NCBI RefSeq assembly: GCF_014201905.1
Contig: NZ_JACHFM010000001.1
Span: 310,001-374,000 of the forward strand
From: Amaricoccus macauensis
Lineage (GTDB): Bacteria; Pseudomonadota; Alphaproteobacteria; Rhodobacterales; Rhodobacteraceae
Direction: 5' to 3'
DNA: 64,000 bases
The notes under the pieces were generated by a model that worked only from the letters and a program-made list of their open reading frames with translations, was not told the origin of the DNA and did no database searches. Position 1 is the first letter of the stretch. Each line of letters opens with the position of its first letter. Both the position numbers and the translations under genes were made by a program. Below are positions 1-8,351 of this stretch, piece after piece.

Positions 1-773
1 ACCACGACCGCGCCGCCCAGCAGCCCGCCGGCGACCAGCGAGGACGAGGTCAGCACCGGCACCATCGCCGGGCGCAGGGCGTGCCGGAACAGGAGCCGGC
101 CGCGCGGCAGGCCCTTTGCCTCGGCCATCAGTATGTAGGGCTGCGACAGCGTGTCGAGCAGGCTCGCGCGCAGGAGCCGCGACGTGGTGGCGGCAATGCC
201 GGAGCCGAGGGTCAGCGCCGGCAGGAGGATGCTCTCCGGGCCCTGCCGTCCGATCGCGGGCAACCAGTCGAGCCTGATCGCGAACAGGTAGATCAAGAGG
301 ACACCAAGGAAGAAGCTGGGCAGCGACTCGCCGAGCAGACTGAGGATGCGTGTGACGTGGTCGGCCGGGCGCCCGGCATGGAGCGCGCCGATGATGCCGC
401 TCGGCAGCGCGATCGCGAACATGACGACGAGCGCGGCGCCCGCCAGCATCAGCGTGCCGGGGATGCGCTGAGCCAGTTCGTCGAGGATCGGCTGGCGGCT
501 GCGGAGCGACGTCCCGAGATTGCCCTGGAGTATCTCCGTGAGCCACGAGACGTACTGCACGTGCAGAGGATCCGACAGGCCGAGCTTGTCCCTCAGTTCC
601 TCGATGTCGGCTGTGGTGATCCCGGCGCTGCTCGCGCCGGGATCGAACATGGTCAAGAGGACGGCGGTCGCCGGATCGCCGGGGATCAGCCTGAGCAGCA
701 GGAATACCACCACCGAGATCCCGAACAGCACCGCGACGGCCGCGACCGCCCGCCAGAGCGCATAGCGCAGCAT
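1..773 (-). CDS. Opp/Nik-type ABC transporter permease, partial
   Basis: This is a DppB/OppB/NikB-class inner-membrane permease; its 3' end lies beyond the window. The frame is open from an ATG at 773. The N-terminus (MLRYALWRAVAAVAVLFGIS) is the usual first membrane helix, followed by the family element LLRLIPGDPA. Later come EILQGNLGTS and, near the window edge, MAEAKGLPRGRLLFRHALRPA, which matches the EAA loop that contacts the ATPase. The start lies seven bases after the stop of the substrate-binding protein, so the two are co-transcribed under the cobalamin riboswitch. Substrate is not readable from the permease. The riboswitch suggests cobalt, nickel or a corrinoid-related ligand rather than peptides, as an inference. 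Confidence 0.9.
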   Translation of the reverse strand, partial: MLRYALWRAVAAVAVLFGISVVVFLLLRLIPGDPATAVLLTMFDPGASSAGITTADIEELRDKLGLSDPLHVQYVSWLTEILQGNLGTSLRSRQPILDELAQRIPGTLMLAGAALVVMFAIALPSGIIGALHAGRPADHVTRILSLLGESLPSFFLGVLLIYLFAIRLDWLPAIGRQGPESILLPALTLGSGIAATTSRLLRASLLDTLSQPYILMAEAKGLPRGRLLFRHALRPAMVPVLTSSSLVAGGLLGGAVV

Positions 774-780
774 GTGATGA

Positions 781-2322
781 CTACTCAGCCGCGATGTACA
801 TGCCCGGCACGATATCGTTGGGGCGCTCCGGATCGACCCCGCGCACGTCGCCGGCATGGGCGATGGAGAGCATCGCCGCGTTGGAGACGTAGAGCAGTGC
901 GGTATCGTTCATGACGATGTCCTGAATCTGCCGGGCAAGGTCGAAGCGTCGCTCCTGCTCCGTCTCGGCGCGGAGTTTCCCGAGCAGGGCGTCAACTTCC
1001 GGGCTCGAATAGGACTGCCAGTTCCGGACTGAGTCCGTGTGATACCACTGGTGCAGCGTGCCGTAGAGATCGCCGGTGGCCGTCGGGCAGGAGCAATAGG
1101 TCGCGATGTCGAAGGCGCCGTCGAGCATGATCTGGTTCGACGCCGCCGGCTCGACCACCTGCAGGTTCACCCGCACCCCGATCTGGCGCCACTGGGACTC
1201 GAGGGCCACGGCCACCGTGTTCCACCACCCGTAGGTCAGCAGCCCGAATTCCAGCGGCTTGCCGTCTTTCACGCGGATCCCGTCGGGACCGGGCGTCCAG
1301 CCCATTTCGTCGAGGATGGCATTCGCGCGGCTCGCGTCCGACGCCTGCGGGCGGTCGATGGCATAGGGCAGGCCGGCGGGGAAATGCCCGGTCGGCGACA
1401 CCGCGAAGGGCGCCATGATGGAGGTCACGATCTCGTCGCGATCGACCCCGAGGCTGAGGGCCTCGCGCATGCGAGGGTCGGCAAGAAGCGGATGATCGTA
1501 GTTCATCCAGACGTTCCAGGTGTTGCGCGCCCGTTCGACGATGTTGATCCCGTCGTTGCGCAGATAGAGGCGCAGTTGTTCGAACTGCACGTTGGCGTCC
1601 ATGTCCGCCTCACCGGAGAGCATGGCGAGATAGCGGGTCTGCGGATCGACGACAAAGCGCGCCTCGATGCGCTCCAGCCGCGGGCGCTCGCCGTGGTATC
1701 CGTCGAAGGGCACGCCGGTGATCAGCTCGCCCGAGACGAACTCGACCGGCCGGAAGTAGCCGGACATGTCGCCCGTGGTGGCGTAAGCATCGCCGAGCGT
1801 CTCGATGGCCGCCACGTTCTCGATGGGAAGGGTCGTCAGATTGTAGAGGAAGGCCGGATCCTCGCTCGGTGTTCTGATCTCGAGCGTCGTCGGCCCGACC
1901 GCCGCGAAGGAAACCCCGCCGAGCACGGACGTTGCCCGCGAGTTGTCGCTCTGGTGACGGCTGAGCGAGGCCGCCACGGCCTCAGCCGTCACCGGAGTTC
2001 CGCTCCAGAAAAACCCATCCGGCTGGAGTTCGACACGCCAGAGCGTCGGCTCCACCAATTCCCAGCTCGTGGCGAGGGCCGGAATGAGCTGGGTGCCGTC
2101 GGCGGACTGATGGACGAGCGGTTCGGCGAAGCCGTTGTTGATCAGGCGCTGCGCGTCGATATTGGTCGGATCGAGCGACCGGGGCATGTTGGCGGTGACG
2201 AGACGCAGCACCTGCTCGTCCGCCGGCGCCATGTCATCCTGAGCGTAGGCAGCGCCGGAAAACCCGAGGACCGCGGCAATCGCAGCGGCCCGGAGGGCGC
2301 GCAGGGAAATCCGGCGCTCCAT
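781..2322 (-). CDS. ABC transporter substrate-binding protein, family 5 (cobalamin-riboswitch controlled)
   Basis: A periplasmic binding protein of SBP family 5 (oligopeptide, nickel, opine), about 513 residues. The chosen ATG at 2322 gives MERRISLRALRAAAIAAVLG, a textbook signal peptide with cleavage near AAYA-QDD. The family pattern follows: SLDPTN, LATSWELVEPTLWRVELQPD, WSGTPVTAEAV and DPRMREALSLGVDRDEIV. An in-frame ATG at 2508 has a better Shine-Dalgarno (GGGAGG) but would place 62 unremarkable residues before the signal peptide, so the start is uncertain. A cobalamin riboswitch lies upstream on the same strand and a permease gene follows after seven bases. Known B12-repressed transporters carry cobalt, corrinoids or substrates of B12-saving pathways. 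Cobalt or a corrinoid is therefore the favoured, unproven ligand. Confidence 0.88.
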   Translation of the reverse strand: MERRISLRALRAAAIAAVLGFSGAAYAQDDMAPADEQVLRLVTANMPRSLDPTNIDAQRLINNGFAEPLVHQSADGTQLIPALATSWELVEPTLWRVELQPDGFFWSGTPVTAEAVAASLSRHQSDNSRATSVLGGVSFAAVGPTTLEIRTPSEDPAFLYNLTTLPIENVAAIETLGDAYATTGDMSGYFRPVEFVSGELITGVPFDGYHGERPRLERIEARFVVDPQTRYLAMLSGEADMDANVQFEQLRLYLRNDGINIVERARNTWNVWMNYDHPLLADPRMREALSLGVDRDEIVTSIMAPFAVSPTGHFPAGLPYAIDRPQASDASRANAILDEMGWTPGPDGIRVKDGKPLEFGLLTYGWWNTVAVALESQWRQIGVRVNLQVVEPAASNQIMLDGAFDIATYCSCPTATGDLYGTLHQWYHTDSVRNWQSYSSPEVDALLGKLRAETEQERRFDLARQIQDIVMNDTALLYVSNAAMLSIAHAGDVRGVDPERPNDIVPGMYIAAE

Positions 2323-2511
2323 GCCGCCACCGGGCCGGATGGCCGCGAGGCAACCGGAGCGGATCGCCATGAGGTGCACCGGAAGGCCCGTCCCATGCAC
2401 CGACGGCACGTTCTCGTGAGCGCCGCGTGGCCATGCCGCGGCCGGAACCGCCGGTTCAGGTTGGGTGGGGTCCGCCCCGGTGTGAGGGCGAAGTGAATGC
2501 TTGTCCATGCT

Positions 2512-2533
2512 GCCTCCCGCAGTCGCGCGGGGG
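2512..2533 (-). promoter_or_regulatory. Hairpin overlapping a Shine-Dalgarno sequence downstream of the riboswitch
   Basis: On the minus strand CCCGC, a six-base loop and GCGGG form a stem whose 3' arm runs into GGGAGG, a strong ribosome-binding site four bases before the ATG at 2508. This is how a translational cobalamin riboswitch expression platform usually looks: when ligand is bound the ribosome site is hidden. No run of U follows, so it is not an intrinsic terminator. Confidence 0.45.
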
Positions 2534-2611
2534 CACGGTCAAGGCTGTCGAAATGTCGGCGCAAGCCGTAGACCACATCTCAGCTCCCCTGCCGGGGCAC
2601 CCCGCCCGGGT

Positions 2612-2818
2612 TGAGTTTCAGTGAGATGGCAGGTCTCCTGACTCACGGCTTGCCGCGGCGCTGCGCCTTCCCGGATCACGAGGATCCAGTGACATATGCA
2701 GGCCACCTGCCGTTCACAGTTGCGGGGGCAGTCACGGGTTCGGCGCCGACCGGCATCCTCACCGTGTTCCCTTTTCATCCCCTTGGCGCGAACCGCAGGG
2801 AACCATCGCGCGCAACAT
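2612..2818 (-). promoter_or_regulatory. Cobalamin (adenosylcobalamin) riboswitch
   Basis: Read on the minus strand, the conserved blocks of the cobalamin aptamer appear in order: GGGAACACGGTGAGGATGCC, then GTGACTGCCCCCGCAACTGT (the most diagnostic core), GCCTGCATATGTCACTGG, the GGGAAGGCGC arm, and finally the B12-box 3' strand AGTCAGGAGACCTGCCAT. Order and spacing fit the class. It lies about 100 bases before the first possible start codon of the ABC transporter gene. By analogy, bound cobalamin should switch the transporter off. Confidence 0.93.
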
Positions 2819-3241
2819 CGTTCGACCTCATGGCCGTGTCAACGGGTCGTTTCCATTATTCAGTCCTGAAGAACAACAGAATGGAACGAACGCCCCGGAC
2901 TCCGCTCGGACGGTGGCAATGCCAGCTCCGCGGGACTGGCACTTTCGGGCAACGATGACAGCGGTGACCATGGACAATAGGGACGTCGCGCTCCGTGACC
3001 AGCAACACTGATCACCGCCGGGATGCGCTCCGTGCGGAGAGCATCCCGCAGGAACGGCTCCGCTTGTCGCCGCGCGAGGGACCTTCATTCGCGGCATCGA
3101 ACATCTTCCGGCGATACCCGAATTCGACACGCGCCCTTGCCCTCGATCGGGCAAACCTCGTCTTTGGGGGCCTGTCATCAAGCTGAGCGACCTCCCCCCG
3201 GTCGTGTCGCGTTGCGCGGCCGAAGCTTCGGGACGGACGTC
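2819..3241. other. Intergenic stretch without a supported gene
   Basis: About 420 bases between the riboswitch and the 3' end of the oxygenase/BMP operon. Short open frames exist on both strands, but none has a family motif, a convincing ribosome site or conserved-looking sequence. The promoter that drives the riboswitch transcript should lie at its left end, around 2820-2900, which is the least GC-rich part (TTTCCATTATTCAG on the plus strand). Confidence 0.5.
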
Positions 3242-3553
3242 TCAGAATGGCAGGCCGGTGCCCGTGGCCAGGCCGGCCGGGACGTCGTCCGTCCGGCTCC
3301 AGGAGTCGATTCGACTGTCAATGGGGCCGAGGCTGCAGGTGATCTCGAAGGCATCGATCAGGGCGGCGGGGCCTTCGAGCAGGACGACCACGGCGTCGTC
3401 CTCGTCCCGGATGAAGCCCGTCAGACTGAGGCGAAGTCCGCGAGCGCGCGCGAAGCGGATGAAGGGCGAGCCGAGGCGCCCGGTGAACCGCAGCTCGGCT
3501 ATCCTGATCTCGTCTCCGCCCGGCTCGCCAATCGGGCCGCTGAAATAGTCCAT
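3242..3553 (-). CDS. Acylphosphatase-like small protein (degenerate)
   Basis: About 103 residues with the acylphosphatase fold signature: a first strand and loop ending in FIRFARARGL, then LSLTGFIRDEDDAVVVLLEG and a final helix/strand ending DSRIDSW. In true acylphosphatases the catalytic Arg sits in the first loop and an Asn in the GWVRN strand. Here an Arg is retained (FIRF) but the Asn position reads Asp (GFIRD), and the GxVQGVGFR loop is poorly kept, so activity is doubtful. The ATG at 3553 is chosen because GGAGGA lies six bases upstream. It is the last gene of the minus-strand operon, 61 bases after the BMP binding protein. Its role there is unknown. Confidence 0.65.
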   Translation of the reverse strand: MDYFSGPIGEPGGDEIRIAELRFTGRLGSPFIRFARARGLRLSLTGFIRDEDDAVVVLLEGPAALIDAFEITCSLGPIDSRIDSWSRTDDVPAGLATGTGLPF

Positions 3554-3614
3554 CCCCACTCCTCCGCCGAGGCGCGCCCGGGGTCGGCCGGGCGGCCCCT
3601 CCTTGCTGCTCGTG

Positions 3615-4694
3615 TCAGTTCGGCAGCGAGCCGCTCAGGCCCTCGACCAGCCAGTTCATCGAGAAGATCTCCGGATCGGGGAGAGCCTCGCCCGCCGCCA
3701 CCCGCTCCTTGCCCGACTGGTCACGCAGCGGGCCAGTGAAGACATGAGCCGCGCCGCTCTTCAGGTCGGCCTCGACCCTGGCGATCTCGGCGCGCTGCTC
3801 CTCGGTGAGATCGCCACCCCAGGCCGTGACCGAGACGGTGCCGTCCGCGAGCCCGCCGCGGAAGTCGGCTCCCTTGAAGGCCCCGTCGAGCGCGGCGCCG
3901 ACGCTCCGGACGAAGTAGTCCCCCCAGTCGTAGGTCACCGAGGCGAGCACCGCGTCGGGGCCGTGGGAAGACATGTCCGAGGCGGTGTTGACCACTCGCA
4001 CGCCTTCCGCCTGCGCGACGTTGACCACCGACGGGGTGTCCTGATGCAGCGAGAAGAGCACGTCCGCCCCCTGCGAGATCAGCGCACGCGCCGCATCCTG
4101 CTCCTTCGGCGGATCAAACCAGGTGTTGAGCCAGACAATGCGGATATCGACGTCGGGGTTCACCTTGCGGGCGGCAAGGGTGACGGCATTCACCTCGGCA
4201 ATGACCTCGGGAACCGCAAAGGCTGCAACGATACCAATGCTGTCGCTCTTGGTCACCATGCCCGCGGCAAGGCCGGTCAGGTAGAAACCTTCGTAGCTCC
4301 GCGCGGTGAACGTGCCGAAGTTTGCTGCCTGCTTGAAGCCGCTCGCGTGGAGGAACGAGACCTCGGGGTGCTGCCGCGCCAGCCGCAGGCCGTCGTTCAT
4401 GTAGCCGAAGGATCCGAGCACCACGAGCTTCGCGCCGTCGGTGACGAGCTGGTTCATCACCCGGGCCGCATCCGGGCCCTCGGTGATGTTCTCGACCACC
4501 GCCGTGCGGACCTTGTCACCGAAGGCCTCGACGACGGCCTCCCGGCCGAGATCGAGCTGCTTCGCCCACCCGACATCGGACAAGGGCGAGGGATAGATGA
4601 AGCCGATCAATGCCGGCTCGGCCGTCGCGGTCCCGCCCACCGCGGTCATCGCGGCCGCGACGGCAAGGACGCCGCTCAGTAGGGTCTTGCGCAA
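3615..4694 (-). CDS. BMP-family ABC transporter substrate-binding protein
   Basis: A periplasmic (or lipid-anchored in relatives) binding protein of the BMP/Med/PnrA family, whose known ligands are mainly purine nucleosides. The likely start is TTG at 4694, giving MRKTLLSGVLAVAAAMTAVG as signal peptide, because GGGAGGA lies just upstream. An ATG at 4733 would overlap the preceding permease gene and add a charged leader. Family features include IGFIYPSPLSDVGWAKQLDL near the N-terminus (ligand loop), GSFGYMNDGLRLARQHPEV and FDPPKEQDAARALISQGADV. It follows two permeases and a double ATPase of the same importer class. The oxygenase genes upstream in the same operon suggest a modified purine or similar heterocycle as ligand. 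Confidence 0.9.
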   Translation of the reverse strand: MRKTLLSGVLAVAAAMTAVGGTATAEPALIGFIYPSPLSDVGWAKQLDLGREAVVEAFGDKVRTAVVENITEGPDAARVMNQLVTDGAKLVVLGSFGYMNDGLRLARQHPEVSFLHASGFKQAANFGTFTARSYEGFYLTGLAAGMVTKSDSIGIVAAFAVPEVIAEVNAVTLAARKVNPDVDIRIVWLNTWFDPPKEQDAARALISQGADVLFSLHQDTPSVVNVAQAEGVRVVNTASDMSSHGPDAVLASVTYDWGDYFVRSVGAALDGAFKGADFRGGLADGTVSVTAWGGDLTEEQRAEIARVEADLKSGAAHVFTGPLRDQSGKERVAAGEALPDPEIFSMNWLVEGLSGSLPN

Positions 4695-4716
4695 GGGTGT
4701 TCCTCCCAATTTCTGG

Positions 4717-5637
4717 TTATTGCGAGCCGGCATAGACCCGGCCGAGAGAGACCGGCGCGTTCAGCCGGATGCGCCGTCCGTCCATCGACAGGAGCGTGAT
4801 GGCGATGATCGTGGCGATATAGGGAATGCTGGTCAGGAGCTGCGACGGCGCGGAGATGCCCATGCTCTGCACCAGAAGCTCGGCGATCGCCGCCATGCCG
4901 AAGAGACAGGCGCCGAGTACCACGCGCTCCACCCGCCACATGGCGAAGACGACGAGCGCGATGACGATCCAGCCGCGCCCGGCGATCATGCCGTCCGACC
5001 ACAGGGTCGAGGAGACGACCGAGATGAAGGCGCCGGCAATCCCGGCCATGAAGCCGCCGACGAGCACCGCGAGGAAGCGCACCCGGACCACGTCATAACC
5101 GACCGCATGAGCCGATTCCGGCGACTCCCCCACCGCGCGGATCACGAGCCCGAGCTTCGTGCTGCGGAACATCCACCAGAGGAGCGCCGCGGCGAGGGGC
5201 GCGAGGTAGATGATGAGCGGATGGTTGAAGAGGCCGGGGCCGATGACCGGAATGTCGGAGAGGAAGGGCAAGGGCGTCCTCGCCATCGGCGCGACGGTCA
5301 TGCCCTCGTAGGGCGACCCGATGAGCCCGGAGAGCCCGAGCCCGAGGATCCCGACCGCGATGCCCGCCGCGACCTGATTGCCGAGGGCGATCAGCACGAC
5401 GGTGGCGAAGACCACGGAGAGCAGCATCGCGGCGACAGCGCCGGCGAGCAGCGCCAGCCAGTGATTGCCCGTCAGCGTGACGACGATGAAGCCGGTGGCC
5501 GCGGCGAGGGCCATCATTCCCTCGATGCTGAGATTGAGCACGCCCGACTTCTCGACGAGAAGCTCGCCAAGGGCAGCGATCAGGAGCGGCGTCGCCGCGA
5601 GGACCGTGCCGGAGAGGAGAAAGGTCAGTGAATCCAT
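4717..5637 (-). CDS. BMP-type ABC transporter permease (second subunit)
   Basis: A membrane subunit of about 306 residues of the BPD_transp_2 class that partners BMP-family importers (YufQ/NupQ type). It opens with a hydrophobic helix (LTFLLSGTVLAATPLLIAAL) and then shows ELLVEKSGVLNLSIEGMM, which is diagnostic for this subunit. GNQVAAGIAVGILGLGLSGL and AVGESPESAHAVGYDVVRVR, the cytoplasmic coupling stretch, follow. It is 16 bases after the first permease gene and 22 bases before the binding-protein start. Confidence 0.92.
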   Translation of the reverse strand: MDSLTFLLSGTVLAATPLLIAALGELLVEKSGVLNLSIEGMMALAAATGFIVVTLTGNHWLALLAGAVAAMLLSVVFATVVLIALGNQVAAGIAVGILGLGLSGLIGSPYEGMTVAPMARTPLPFLSDIPVIGPGLFNHPLIIYLAPLAAALLWWMFRSTKLGLVIRAVGESPESAHAVGYDVVRVRFLAVLVGGFMAGIAGAFISVVSSTLWSDGMIAGRGWIVIALVVFAMWRVERVVLGACLFGMAAIAELLVQSMGISAPSQLLTSIPYIATIIAITLLSMDGRRIRLNAPVSLGRVYAGSQ

Positions 5638-5653
5638 TGGTTCCCTGCCAGCA

Positions 5654-6739
5654 TCAACGGGTGGAAAGCTTCGGGGCGGACCGCCACCGAACGCGATAGT
5701 CGACGAAGAGACGCGCGGCGATGTAGGAGACGAGCAACACGCCCTGGAGGATCGAGATCACCGCGTAGGGAACTCCGGCGGAGGCCTGAGCGATGTCGCC
5801 CCCGACGTAGATCACCGCCATGAACAGCGCGGCGAAAAGGATGCCGACCGGGTTCAGGCCGCCGAGAAAGGCGACGATGATGGCGGCAAAGCCGTAGCCG
5901 GGCGAGACCACCCGCTGCAGCTGGCCGAGCGGCCCCGCCACCTCGAAGACACCCGCGAGACCGGCGGCCGCACCGCCGATCAGGAGGCTGAGCCAGACCG
6001 CGCGCTTCTCGCTGAAGCCCGCGTAGCGCGCGGCCTCGGGAGCTACCCCGCCGACCTGCAGACGATAGCCGGTCATGCTGCGCTCGACGAAGGCCCAGGC
6101 CATGACCGATGCCGCGACGGCCACGAAGAGCCCGATGTTGACCCGGGCGCCGGGGAACAGCGTCGGGAGCAGCGCCACGTCGGGAAAGAGCGCCGACTGC
6201 GGGAAGTTGAACCCGAAGGGATCGCGCAGCGGTCCCGCGACCAGATAGTAGAGCAACTGCAGCGCGATGCTGTTCAGCATCAGCGTCACGAGGATCTCGT
6301 TGGCGTTGAAGCGGCTGCGCAGCACCGCGGCGATCGCGGCCCAGGCCATGCCGAAGCAGGTGCCCATCACCACCATCGCCGGCAGCAGGAGCGGGCTCGT
6401 GCTGTCGTTGAACCAGATCGGCAGCAGGCTGCCGCCGATGGCGCCGAGGATCAGCTGGCCCTCGGCGCCGATGTTCCAGATCTTGGCGCGGAAGCCGATC
6501 GCGAGGCCCTGCGCGATGAGAAGCAGGGGCGTCGCCTTCAGCAGCACCTCTCCGGCATTGAACGGCGTCGACAGCGGCGCGATCAGGAGCTGGTAGAAGG
6601 CGCTTCCCGCCGGCACCCCGAGAAGGGTGAAGAGGACAAGGCCCGCGAATACCGTGGCCGACACCGCGGCGAGGGGTGCGATGGGGCCGGTGATCGGAGT
6701 ACGCTCCGTCCGCGGCTCGACGGTCCAGGGCGCGCGCAT
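5654..6739 (-). CDS. BMP-type ABC transporter permease (first subunit)
   Basis: The other membrane half of the importer, about 361 residues (YufP/NupP type). It has a short polar N-terminus, about eight to nine hydrophobic helices, the family signature AIGFRAKIWNIGAEGQLILG and the coupling region GVAPEAARYAGFSEKRAVWL. Its ATG overlaps the ATPase stop codon (TGATG arrangement at 6737-6741), indicating translational coupling. Substrate is inferred only from the binding protein and the operon. Confidence 0.92.
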   Translation of the reverse strand: MRAPWTVEPRTERTPITGPIAPLAAVSATVFAGLVLFTLLGVPAGSAFYQLLIAPLSTPFNAGEVLLKATPLLLIAQGLAIGFRAKIWNIGAEGQLILGAIGGSLLPIWFNDSTSPLLLPAMVVMGTCFGMAWAAIAAVLRSRFNANEILVTLMLNSIALQLLYYLVAGPLRDPFGFNFPQSALFPDVALLPTLFPGARVNIGLFVAVAASVMAWAFVERSMTGYRLQVGGVAPEAARYAGFSEKRAVWLSLLIGGAAAGLAGVFEVAGPLGQLQRVVSPGYGFAAIIVAFLGGLNPVGILFAALFMAVIYVGGDIAQASAGVPYAVISILQGVLLVSYIAARLFVDYRVRWRSAPKLSTR

Positions 6740-8313
6740 CAGGCGGCCGTCGCGATGCTGGGCGCGCTCAGGAAGCCGCCGGTCATGTAGTCGCCGATCC
6801 GTGCCGTATCGGCCTCGGCGCGGTCGAGCGAGGGGGACAACCGTCCGCGGAACAGCACCTGGAGGCGGTCGGCAACCTCGAAAAGCTCTTCGAGCTCCTC
6901 GCTGATGATCAGAATCCCGACGCCTTTGTCACGAAGGGTGATCAGCTCCTGCCGGATGGCCGCCGCAGCGCCGACATCGACGCCCCAGGTCGGTTGCGAG
7001 GCGACGAGCACCTTGGGGGCGAGACGGATCTCGCGACCGATGATGAACTTCTGCAGGTTGCCACCCGAGAGGCTGCGCGCCTCGGACTGCGGGCCGGCGC
7101 AGCGCACGTTCATCGCGGAGATGCAGCTCTCGGCGAAATGGCGGGCATGGCGCTGCGCCACGAAGCCGCGACGCACCAGCCCTGCGCCGTGGCCGGTCAG
7201 GAGAGCGTTCAGGGTCAGGCTCATTTCCGGCACCGCGCCACGGCCGTTGCGCTCCTCGGGCACGAATGCGAACCCCATCCGCCGTCGTTGCCCGGCATCC
7301 GCGTCGCCACAGCCGACACCGGCGATGCGGATGCGGTCACGCTCCGCCCGCGGCAGCAGGGCTTCGCCCGAGAGGAGCGCCGCCATTTCCCTCTGGCCGT
7401 TCCCCGATACTCCGGCGATGCCGAGGATCTCGCCCGGTCGCACCTCAAGGCCGATCTTCTCCAGCCGGGTGCCAAAGGGATCGTTCGGCGTGTGGTCGAG
7501 ATCGCGCAACTCCAGAACCGCATCCTTGCCGGGACGCGCCGTCCGCCGTGTCGGGTGCGGGACGTTGCGGCCGATCATCAGGCGCGCGAGCGACTCGCTT
7601 GTTTCGGCGGTGGGATCGACCGAGCCGACGATCTTGCCGGCGCGCATGATGGTCGCGCGGTGGCAGAGGCTGCGGATTTCCTCGAGCTTGTGGCTGATGA
7701 AGAGCACCGCGCAGCCGCCGGCGGCCAGCTCGCGGATGGTCTCGAAGAGCGGCGCCACGCCGCTGGGCGGCAGGACGGACGTCGGCTCGTCCATGATGAT
7801 GAGCCGGGGCGCCTGAAGCAGACAGCGGATGATCTCGGCCCGCTGGCGCTGCCCGACCGAGAGCGAATGCACGAGCGCCGCCGGATCGAGCGGCAGGCCG
7901 AAGCGTTCGCCGATCGCAGCGATGCGGGGCGCCAGCGTCGCGGGCTTCTCGTCGATGGAAAGCGAGATGTTCTCGGCGACCGTCAGGGTCTCGAAGAGCG
8001 AAAAGTGCTGAAAAACCATGCCAATGCCGAGGCGCCGCGCATGAGCGGGATCCCGGATCGTCACATCTTCGCCGTTCCATCGGATGCGGCCGGCGTCCGG
8101 CGCGAGAACCCCGTAGATCATCTTCATCAGGGTGCTCTTGCCGGCGCCGTTCTCGCCGAGGATCGCGTGGATCTCGCCCGGCATGATGCTGAGGGCGATG
8201 TTGTCGTTCGCCGTCATCGCACCGAAGGTCTTGGTTACACCCACCAGTTCGAGCAGCGGCACCGCCGGTGGCGCGGCTGAAGTGTTCGTGGTGGTCTCGT
8301 GCAGTGTCGTCAT
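6739..8313 (-). CDS. BMP-type ABC transporter ATPase with two nucleotide-binding domains
   Basis: An energising subunit of about 524 residues with two fused ABC domains, as in sugar and nucleoside importers (YufO/RbsA type). The first domain has GENGAGKST, then LSVGQRQRAEIIRCLL and IIMDEPTSVLPP. The second has a degenerate Walker A (GVSGNGQREM) and the signature LSGGNLQKFIIGREI, normal for this family. The ATG at 8313 is preferred because GGGGGGA precedes it. The ATG at 8349 overlaps the end of the reductase gene and adds twelve non-conserved residues. A thiamine-like or sugar substrate is less likely than a purine type given the BMP partner. Confidence 0.92.
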   Translation of the reverse strand: MTTLHETTTNTSAAPPAVPLLELVGVTKTFGAMTANDNIALSIMPGEIHAILGENGAGKSTLMKMIYGVLAPDAGRIRWNGEDVTIRDPAHARRLGIGMVFQHFSLFETLTVAENISLSIDEKPATLAPRIAAIGERFGLPLDPAALVHSLSVGQRQRAEIIRCLLQAPRLIIMDEPTSVLPPSGVAPLFETIRELAAGGCAVLFISHKLEEIRSLCHRATIMRAGKIVGSVDPTAETSESLARLMIGRNVPHPTRRTARPGKDAVLELRDLDHTPNDPFGTRLEKIGLEVRPGEILGIAGVSGNGQREMAALLSGEALLPRAERDRIRIAGVGCGDADAGQRRRMGFAFVPEERNGRGAVPEMSLTLNALLTGHGAGLVRRGFVAQRHARHFAESCISAMNVRCAGPQSEARSLSGGNLQKFIIGREIRLAPKVLVASQPTWGVDVGAAAAIRQELITLRDKGVGILIISEELEELFEVADRLQVLFRGRLSPSLDRAEADTARIGDYMTGGFLSAPSIATAA

Positions 8314-8351
8314 GGCATCCCCCCGATGCGTCCTCTCCGGGACGGTCATAT

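Noticed and set aside
2995-3186. 63-codon plus-strand frame downstream of the riboswitch region
   Set aside because: No ribosome site and no recognisable motif.
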